This document shows positions 13,666 through 18,543 of a stretch of 18,543 nucleotides of DNA, piece after piece. Both the position numbers and the translations under genes were made by a program. The notes beneath the pieces were generated by a model. It did not search any database and was not told where the DNA came from. It was given only the letters and a program-made list of their open reading frames with translations. This stretch comes from DATIHT01 sp964348615 (GTDB taxonomy: Bacteria; Patescibacteriota; Microgenomatia; Curtissbacterales; GWA2-41-24), in NCBI GenBank assembly GCA_964348615.1, contig CAYGDE010000013.1, forward strand, positions 1 to 18,543, in the 5' to 3' direction. Every line of letters starts with the position of its first letter. Positions within the stretch are counted from its first letter, which is position 1.

Positions 13666-15082
13666 AAACAAATCCTACCCCTGGGTAATCTTTCGTGGAA
13701 ATATTAGAAAATCCTAAATTTGAAAGATATTCAAATATCAATCCTTGTGGGTCTGTGATTTGTGAAAGATATTGAAAAAGAAAAACTCGATTTTTATCTT
13801 GCGTTAATTTTTCAATTCTTTGTTTAACTTTCCCCGGGTCTGGGCTGAAGTCGTCTAATCCGCCTTCTGCTTTTACTCTTCCTCGGTTGTAGTAGTCGAA
13901 CGGCCCGACGGTGTAGTTAGATTCGAAAAGCACGAGAGAATCTTGATTGGAGTTTTTAACAACATATTCGGTCGCGTCCCGCCAATTCTCTCTTTGAAAT
14001 TTTGGATTGGTTAAATATATCGTAGTCGAAACTATATTAATTGCCAAAAAAATCCCCAAAAGAACTCTGACTAGTGGCGGCCAATTTACAATAGTTATTG
14101 CACCTGCTGCCAGGATGTAAAAAGCAGGGAGGGCGAAAAGAAATCTAAAGTAGGAAAAAACAGGAATGAAAAATGATATTGCAAAACCTAAAATTATTGA
14201 CCCAAAAAGCCAATACCATAAAAATGATCTTTGTTTGGAAATTCTAAGGGCGGAAAGCCCGAATAGGGCAACTACAAAAATTGCGATTGGAGCAAAAACA
14301 AGCGCGTAAGTTAAATCATTTTCGAAAGACACTCTGCCTATTGTGAATTTAACAAAAGTAAGCACAAGGTTTTTTAGGTCGGGCGAGCCAACCACCTGTG
14401 CCCATGCGGGGGATGCAGCTGCTGCAGAAAGCCCGATTTGGACCTGCTTTGGAAAAAGTAAGAACCAAGGTACCAGCGAAAAGAAAATAATAATTAGGGC
14501 GGGAAGAAAAGTCTTTAAAGTTTCGAATTTTATAGTTTTTCTGATTGTAAATAAATAAAACAGGTATATTGGTATCAACAGGTAGGGTAAATAGTCACTG
14601 TAAAGCATAAAAATGGTTGCGGCTATAAAACCGATCCAATTAAAAAGTTTGTTTTTTTCCAAAATTGAGATGAAAAAATAAACAGAGGAGCTAACTGCTG
14701 CTGCTGCCAATGCATACATTCGTGCTTCTTGTGAATAGTATATGGCAAGCGGCGAAGTAGCTATAAGAGTCGCTGCAATAAGTGCAGTTTTCTTTTCAAA
14801 AAGCTTTTTTGCAATAAGGTATGTAAAGTAGACAGTAGTTACTCCAAATATAACTGAAGGTATTCGTACAGCAATTTCCGAATTGCCAGCAATTTCTGTA
14901 ACAAAGTTTAAAATAATATGATAAAGAGGTGGATGAAAATCGGAAAGAGAATAGTTCAATATTAAAGATTTGAGATCGAGACTGGCTGCATTGTTAACAT
15001 TGATTGCTTCATCCAGCCACAAGCTTTGATTTGTCGAAATGCATCTTAAAATGAGTGCGGTCGCGAGAATTAACAATATCAT
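13649..15082 (-). CDS. GT39-like (PMT_2) membrane glycosyltransferase
   Basis: A protein of about 477 residues with a TM helix at the start (MILLILATALILR), then the diagnostic loop SLWLDEAINV (D24-E25) and DFHPPLYHI (48-56), followed by YYSQEARMYALA (115-126) and repeated hydrophobic segments. This is the PMT_2 family signature: an extracytoplasmic Asp-Glu catalytic site and HPP motif, using polyprenyl-phosphate sugar donors. A soluble tail of about 100 residues follows the last TM. The open frame extends to 15235, but the extra 51 codons would run through the divergent gene and look non-native, so I take ATG 15082. It overlaps the methyltransferase by up to 17 bp. It shares a 41-bp promoter region with the plus-strand phosphatase. 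Confidence 0.87.
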   Translation of the reverse strand: MILLILATALILRCISTNQSLWLDEAINVNNAASLDLKSLILNYSLSDFHPPLYHIILNFVTEIAGNSEIAVRIPSVIFGVTTVYFTYLIAKKLFEKKTALIAATLIATSPLAIYYSQEARMYALAAAAVSSSVYFFISILEKNKLFNWIGFIAATIFMLYSDYLPYLLIPIYLFYLFTIRKTIKFETLKTFLPALIIIFFSLVPWFLLFPKQVQIGLSAAAASPAWAQVVGSPDLKNLVLTFVKFTIGRVSFENDLTYALVFAPIAIFVVALFGLSALRISKQRSFLWYWLFGSIILGFAISFFIPVFSYFRFLFALPAFYILAAGAITIVNWPPLVRVLLGIFLAINIVSTTIYLTNPKFQRENWRDATEYVVKNSNQDSLVLFESNYTVGPFDYYNRGRVKAEGGLDDFSPDPGKVKQRIEKLTQDKNRVFLFQYLSQITDPQGLIFEYLSNLGFSNISTKDYPGVGFVYEFQR

Positions 15083-15106
15083 TATTGGGTATTTTCCACT
15101 GAGTTT

Positions 15107-15116
15107 ATCATATAAT
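15107..15116. promoter_or_regulatory. Overlapping divergent -10 elements
   Basis: Plus strand: TATAAT (15111-15116) ends 7 nt before ATG 15124 of the phosphatase, suggesting a leaderless start. Minus strand: TATGAT (reverse complement of 15107-15112) lies 24 nt before ATG 15082 of the GT39-like gene. The two hexamers share two base pairs. Neither has a good -35 at 17 bp, so these are candidates. Confidence 0.4.
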
Positions 15117-15123
15117 GTGGCTG

Positions 15124-15735
15124 ATGATAACCTTAATTTTAATAAGGCATGGAGAAACAACATGGAATAGCATTGGTAAAATTCAAGGTTCTTCGGATTC
15201 TTCAGTACTAAACAAAAAAGGCAAACGCCAAGCACAATTCACTGCACAGAAGCTGACACAATTTAAGATTGATGTTATTTACGCATCCGATTTAAAAAGG
15301 GCAAAACAGACGGCACGAATCATTTCAAAGACTATAAGTACAAAAATTATTGTTACAAAAAATTTAAATGAACGCTCATTTGGAATTTTTGAAGGGGAAG
15401 AAGTTGATTATGTTTTTGGCAAATTAGATTCAATGCCGGATAAAACGCGATATAGGTTTCGACCTAAAAATGGTGAATCCCCACAAGATGTAGAATTGAG
15501 AGTTCGAAGCGAAATGAAAAATATTATGAACCTACATGAAGGCAAAACGGTTTTAATGGTTACTCATGGAGGGGTTATTAAAATTTTAATAAAACTGATT
15601 AAAAAGATACCTGTTGAGAGAAAAATTGACGGGCGGATAAAAAATACGTCTATAACAATGTTTAAAATCCACAATGAAGAAGTTTTGGAAGAACTCATCA
15701 ATGACACAGCTCATCTTGATGACAAATTACTTTGA
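15124..15735 (+). CDS. Histidine phosphatase superfamily protein (phosphoglycerate mutase-like)
   Basis: The only plus-strand gene. The 203-residue protein starts MITLILIRHGETTWN with the catalytic RHGE (8-11), then SDLKRAKQTA (55-64, second Arg), NERSFGIFEGEE (82-93, acid residue) and VTHGGVIK (146-153, second His), i.e. the complete branch-1 histidine phosphatase set. Members dephosphorylate small phosphoesters or proteins; few have predictable substrates. I choose ATG 15124 rather than 15115: TATAAT at 15111-15116 overlaps the earlier ATG, while 15124 sits where transcription would begin, and it gives the standard RHG-family N-terminus. Its last 9 bp overlap the tail of the convergent GT2 gene. 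A role in sugar-phosphate turnover for the glycan locus is possible but not shown. Confidence 0.9.
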   Translation: MITLILIRHGETTWNSIGKIQGSSDSSVLNKKGKRQAQFTAQKLTQFKIDVIYASDLKRAKQTARIISKTISTKIIVTKNLNERSFGIFEGEEVDYVFGKLDSMPDKTRYRFRPKNGESPQDVELRVRSEMKNIMNLHEGKTVLMVTHGGVIKILIKLIKKIPVERKIDGRIKNTSITMFKIHNEEVLEELINDTAHLDDKLL

Positions 15736-16584
15736 TTTTTCTTCGCCAAGGAAAGATTTAAGAACTGAGGTCCAAATTGCAAAATCGTAAATGAGCTTGA
15801 ATAGGAAAAAGTAAATGGTTAAATTAAGTATTGATTTGTAGATTCCGATAAAAATTGACACTGGTATGCTATAAAAAAAGAGCGACCTGGTTTTTCTAAT
15901 AAGGCTCCCACTTATAAATTCACTCTTTCCAATCCACCTTGCTTGTTTAAAAACTTCTTTTAAAGAAGAAGGGTTTTTGTGGAAGTAAACTGCACCTTTG
16001 ACCTGTTTGGATTTTACTTTTAACTTCCGTGACAGTGACCAATCGTCTGTATATTCCCCTGTCGCATCAAAACCGCCTACTTTTTCAAATTCACTTTTTA
16101 AAATGGCGCGAAAAACAGGCGCTTGGTCCGGATAACTTTTGGGAAGCATTCTGTCTGGCGGTACATTCCTATTAATGTTCCAGCATACAGACCATGAATT
16201 TTTACTGTTTGCAACCATTTCGTTTTTGGAAAAAGTACCAATTGTCTGACCTTTTGCAATTGGCGCTGTTAAATCCTTAATAAAATTTTTCTCAAAAGTC
16301 ATATCCGCATCTACAAAGACCAATATCTCTCCTTTTGCCTCTTTTGCCCCCAAATTCCTTGCAGGTCCCGGGCCTTTATGATCTTGATGTAAAAACTTAA
16401 AACTGGAAACTAAAAACTTAAAACTGGAAATAATTTCAGAAGTTTTATCTGTAGACCCGTCGTCAACCAGAATTATCTCTTGCGGCGTGTATGACTGAGC
16501 AGTAAGAGATCTCAAGCAATTCGAAATTTCTTTTTCTTCGTTATAGGTTGGAATTATTATCGAGACCAATGGTTTGTTTTTCAT
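15727..16584 (-). CDS. GT2 family glycosyltransferase with C-terminal membrane anchor
   Basis: The 285-residue protein begins SIIIPTYNEEKEISNCLRSL. It has VDDGSTD (40-46), GPGPARNLGAKEA (71-83), the DxD metal site FVDADMTF (90-97), GGFDATGEYTDDWSLSRKL (170-188) with the catalytic-type acidic residues, and two C-terminal hydrophobic segments (about 236-251 and 255-275) that should anchor it in the membrane. This resembles polyisoprenyl-phosphate glycosyltransferases or processive GT2 enzymes, so it could make a polyprenyl-phosphate sugar donor for the GT39-like gene directly upstream, but that is inference. It contains a duplicated heptapeptide SSFKFLV/SSFKFLH (53-66) encoded by a 7-bp repeat tract. 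Its ATG overlaps the GT39-like stop (ATGA). Confidence 0.88.
   Translation of the reverse strand: MKNKPLVSIIIPTYNEEKEISNCLRSLTAQSYTPQEIILVDDGSTDKTSEIISSFKFLVSSFKFLHQDHKGPGPARNLGAKEAKGEILVFVDADMTFEKNFIKDLTAPIAKGQTIGTFSKNEMVANSKNSWSVCWNINRNVPPDRMLPKSYPDQAPVFRAILKSEFEKVGGFDATGEYTDDWSLSRKLKVKSKQVKGAVYFHKNPSSLKEVFKQARWIGKSEFISGSLIRKTRSLFFYSIPVSIFIGIYKSILNLTIYFFLFKLIYDFAIWTSVLKSFLGEEKSK
16391..16432. repeat. 7-bp periodic tandem tract, core nnAAACT, with 21-bp higher-order repeat (coding)
   Basis: Six heptamers start at 16391, 16398, 16405, 16412, 16419 and 16426. The first five end AAACT; the last is GGAAATA. The first two bases cycle AA, TA, GG, AA, TA, GG, so the tract is also two copies of a 21-bp unit. 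Because 21 bp is seven codons, the GT2 protein carries a perfect in-frame heptapeptide duplication (SSFKFL twice). Confidence 0.85.
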
Positions 16585-18062
16585 TTGATGTTAAAAATAT
16601 TAAACTCCCCTATTTTAGTTTCTTTATAATTTTTTTGTAAGGCTTCTAACTGGCTTTTGGGTGTGTCCCGATTCGGAATTGCAATAATTAATTTATAATC
16701 ACCGCTTTTTGCTATTTGAAGAATATTTTCTGTTGGAATGTTGAAAATAATATTTCGATCTGAATAGAAATTCGCATAAACATTGTAATAAGTCCCAAAA
16801 TCTGGCGAGAGAACAAGCACGTTGTCTTTCTGATTTGTTCTTTCTTTTATCAAAATACCAAGATCGTAACCGACTTTAAAATTTTGGCTGTTTTGAAGCG
16901 CTGCGACAAACTTTCGGCTGGGAAAAATAATTAGTATACAAACAATTGTGGCAAGAATTATTGCTTTCGATTTCGATTTTAAATTCAGCTTATCCAATAA
17001 TAGAAAAAACCCCCAGGCGGCGGATAGGGCAAAAAATGGCCACATGTAAATAATCATATAGTCGTGAATGAACCCCATATTTCTAAAAACAAGATTGTGC
17101 ACAATGCCAAAAATTCCCAAAATTATAAGCAGCTGGATTTGCGAAGACGTTTTCCACTTTGAGTAATTTTTAAGCATCCATACAACAGTTACTGCGGCCA
17201 AAAATACTATTGGTTTTGTGAAATATGTAAGTATTAAATGGAACTGATTATTGAGGTAGCCTAAATTAGAGTAACCAAGCGATTTTTCGGAAAGATTCAA
17301 TCTAAAAAGTAAGATTTTAATCATCCCTCCCCCTAGTGGATCTTTTGTTAGAATTAGTAGGTGAAGAGCGTGGAGTGCAAACATACTTAAACTTACCATT
17401 GGAAAAATAGATGCAAATAATAGTTTATTCTTTGTTTTTGAAAACAAGAGAAAGTGCAGAAAAAATAGCGGTGTTACGTAGTACCCCGGCCAATTTATTA
17501 AATGAGAAAAGACGAGACTTGCAATTACTTTAAGCAGATTTTTTCTTCTGGGTTTTTGAAAAAATTCGAAATAAAAAATAACCGAAAGCAAAACTGGTGC
17601 GAGTGTTAGTACTTCTTGAACGGGCATTTTGCCAAAATAAACAACAAGTGGCATCAAGGTTGAGAATATGGACGCAAGCACTGCTGTTTTTTTATTAAAA
17701 AACTTCACCCCCAAAAAATAGATGGCTGTTATTGTACCCAGCGAAAATAACAAAGGTATAATTCTGGCCGTCCATTCGTGAATACCAAAAAATTTAAAAC
17801 TTAATGCGAGCGCAATTGGCAAAACTGGTGGGTAGTGAGTAGAAAATTGAAAGTTTTCAGGGGTTGTGTATTCTAGGTTCATAACTGAACCAAACTTTGT
17901 TTGTAAAAATCCATATTTTAGAAAATTTCTAGCAATATGCGAGTACCAAGCACTATTCCAGTCGTGATGACCAAAAAATGGCTTGTTTAGGTTTGTAGAA
18001 ATTAAAATTGACGAGAAAATTAAAATAAGAAAAAGTAAGTAATACTTTTTTAAAAATGTCAT
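16581..18062 (-). CDS. GT39-like polytopic membrane glycosyltransferase
   Basis: A 493-residue GT-C protein. After TM1 (about 6-23) the first loop has FFGHHDWNSAWYSHIARNF (29-47), with D34 as presumed catalytic Asp, and STHYPPVLPIALAL (74-87), a variant of the HPP element. Several TM helices follow (for example 105-130, 139-159, 320-350, 365-380), then a soluble C-terminal region of about 100 residues. It probably adds a sugar from a polyprenyl-phosphate donor outside the membrane. Its ATG shares one base with the upstream GT4 stop (TGATG) and its stop overlaps the GT2 gene (ATGA), so all three genes are translationally linked. The HHDW motif sets it apart from the other three GT39-like genes. 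Confidence 0.85.
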   Translation of the reverse strand: MTFLKKYYLLFLILIFSSILISTNLNKPFFGHHDWNSAWYSHIARNFLKYGFLQTKFGSVMNLEYTTPENFQFSTHYPPVLPIALALSFKFFGIHEWTARIIPLLFSLGTITAIYFLGVKFFNKKTAVLASIFSTLMPLVVYFGKMPVQEVLTLAPVLLSVIFYFEFFQKPRRKNLLKVIASLVFSHLINWPGYYVTPLFFLHFLLFSKTKNKLLFASIFPMVSLSMFALHALHLLILTKDPLGGGMIKILLFRLNLSEKSLGYSNLGYLNNQFHLILTYFTKPIVFLAAVTVVWMLKNYSKWKTSSQIQLLIILGIFGIVHNLVFRNMGFIHDYMIIYMWPFFALSAAWGFFLLLDKLNLKSKSKAIILATIVCILIIFPSRKFVAALQNSQNFKVGYDLGILIKERTNQKDNVLVLSPDFGTYYNVYANFYSDRNIIFNIPTENILQIAKSGDYKLIIAIPNRDTPKSQLEALQKNYKETKIGEFNIFNIK

Positions 18063-18543
18063 CAGCCTTTTTCTAGAAGGGTTGATATTAAATCATCGTA
18101 TTTCTGGACAATTTTGTTCCAACTAAAATTTAGCGCTTGGGCGTATGGCTTATTTCTATAATTAGTTTTGGCGGCTAGTTCTAAATCTTTGGCGTACTGT
18201 TCTATGTTTGCTGGTTCAGTAAGTATCCCTGCATCTCCTATTATTTCGGCTCTGGAGTTATCGCTTGCTGTAACAACTGGCAAGTTGCAGGCCATAGCCT
18301 CTATGTATGACGTTCCGAACGCTTCGGTTTTTGAAGCTAATGTAAAAATTTGCCCTGCCCTGTAATAAGAAGCAATTTCGCTATAAGGTACAACTAGTCT
18401 CTTGTATCTTGATCCTAATAATCTTTTCCCGAGAGCATCTATTTGGCCCCGAAGTTCTCCGTCACCCAAAACTAAAAGGCTCAGTTTCGTTTTTGCAACT
18501 GCCTTTATAGTTTCAGATACCCGTTTATACGGAACAAGTGCCG
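18062..18543 (-). CDS. GT4 family glycosyltransferase, C-terminal part (5' end outside the window)
   Basis: The frame is open to the right edge. The first readable residues are ALVPYKRVSETIKAVA, a normal GT4 strand-helix element, then LSLLVLGDGELRGQID, YSEIASYYRAGQIFTLASKT, EAFGTSYIEAMACNLPVVT (E-x7-E donor motif, variant EAFGTSYIE), NSRAEIIGDAGIL and the ending FSWNKIVQKYDDLISTLLEKG. Only the C-terminal nucleotide-sugar-binding domain is present. An in-frame TTG at 18469 is not a true start because conserved GT4 sequence continues upstream of it. It overlaps the GT39-like ATG by one base (TGATG). Acceptor and donor unknown. Confidence 0.88.
   Translation of the reverse strand, partial: ALVPYKRVSETIKAVAKTKLSLLVLGDGELRGQIDALGKRLLGSRYKRLVVPYSEIASYYRAGQIFTLASKTEAFGTSYIEAMACNLPVVTASDNSRAEIIGDAGILTEPANIEQYAKDLELAAKTNYRNKPYAQALNFSWNKIVQKYDDLISTLLEKG

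Noticed and set aside
15083..15235. N-terminal 51-codon extension of the GT39-like gene
   Set aside because: It would overlap the phosphatase start and its promoter, and the residues do not resemble a GT-C N-terminus; ATG 15082 fits better.
15715..15745. Terminator between the convergent phosphatase and GT2 genes
   Set aside because: The two coding regions overlap by 9 bp and no stem with a T-run is seen.
15990..16035. Lys/Val-rich stretch KLKVKSKQVKG in the GT2 gene at 15727 as a heptamer tract
   Set aside because: Phase breaks after two or three units; not distinguishable from ordinary AT-rich coding sequence.
16972..16998. TTCGATTTCGATTT-type repeat in the GT39-like gene at 16581
   Set aside because: Only two clear units before phase is lost; too short to call.

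Overview
The window reads as a cell-surface polysaccharide locus from a compact, AT-rich bacterial genome. The best guess is a Candidate Phyla Radiation / Patescibacteria lineage, perhaps Microgenomates; this is inferred from gene style, because no marker gene is present. Reasons: almost every gene abuts or overlaps the next (ATGA, TAATG and TGATG junctions), Shine-Dalgarno sequences are mostly absent, and GT-C, GT2 and GT4 glycosyltransferases dominate. TGA is a normal stop, so this is not a lineage that reads TGA as glycine. A run of exactly 100 N (1246-1345) marks a scaffold join, so this is a draft assembly.

Layout, all on the minus strand except one gene. From the right edge: a GT4 glycosyltransferase open at its 5' end, a GT39-like membrane glycosyltransferase and a GT2 enzyme form one overlapping unit (18543-15727). 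A single plus-strand histidine phosphatase (15124-15735) converges on that unit. It diverges from a second one (15082-11789) made of a GT39-like enzyme, a SAM methyltransferase and a GT4 enzyme. A GT4 enzyme (11737-10622) and two unrecognised small genes (10588-10280, 10220-9636) follow, each apparently with its own start. The third unit (9614-1184) is an unbroken chain of eight overlapping genes: left-handed beta-helix acyltransferase, EamA transporter, GT2, O-antigen ligase/polymerase-like protein, GT39-like, GT4, GT2, GT4. An SDR oxidoreductase with its own promoter and the N-terminus of a fourth GT39-like enzyme end the window.

Together the genes look able to build, decorate (acetyl and methyl groups), possibly export, and polymerise or ligate a polyprenyl-linked glycan. 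No initiating phosphoglycosyltransferase, Wzx flippase or nucleotide-sugar synthesis gene is visible, so the pathway must be completed elsewhere.

Two patterns are not explained by gene content. (1) Six tandem tracts with exact 7-bp periodicity but six different core sequences. Five lie in glycosyltransferase genes, at linkers or surface loops, and one lies in a promoter region. (2) Four starts that do not overlap an upstream gene (9614, 10220, 11737, 15124) have a -10-like hexamer ending 6-7 nt before the ATG. A fifth (10588) has one 9 nt before. This suggests leaderless transcription, while internal genes rely on stop/start overlap.
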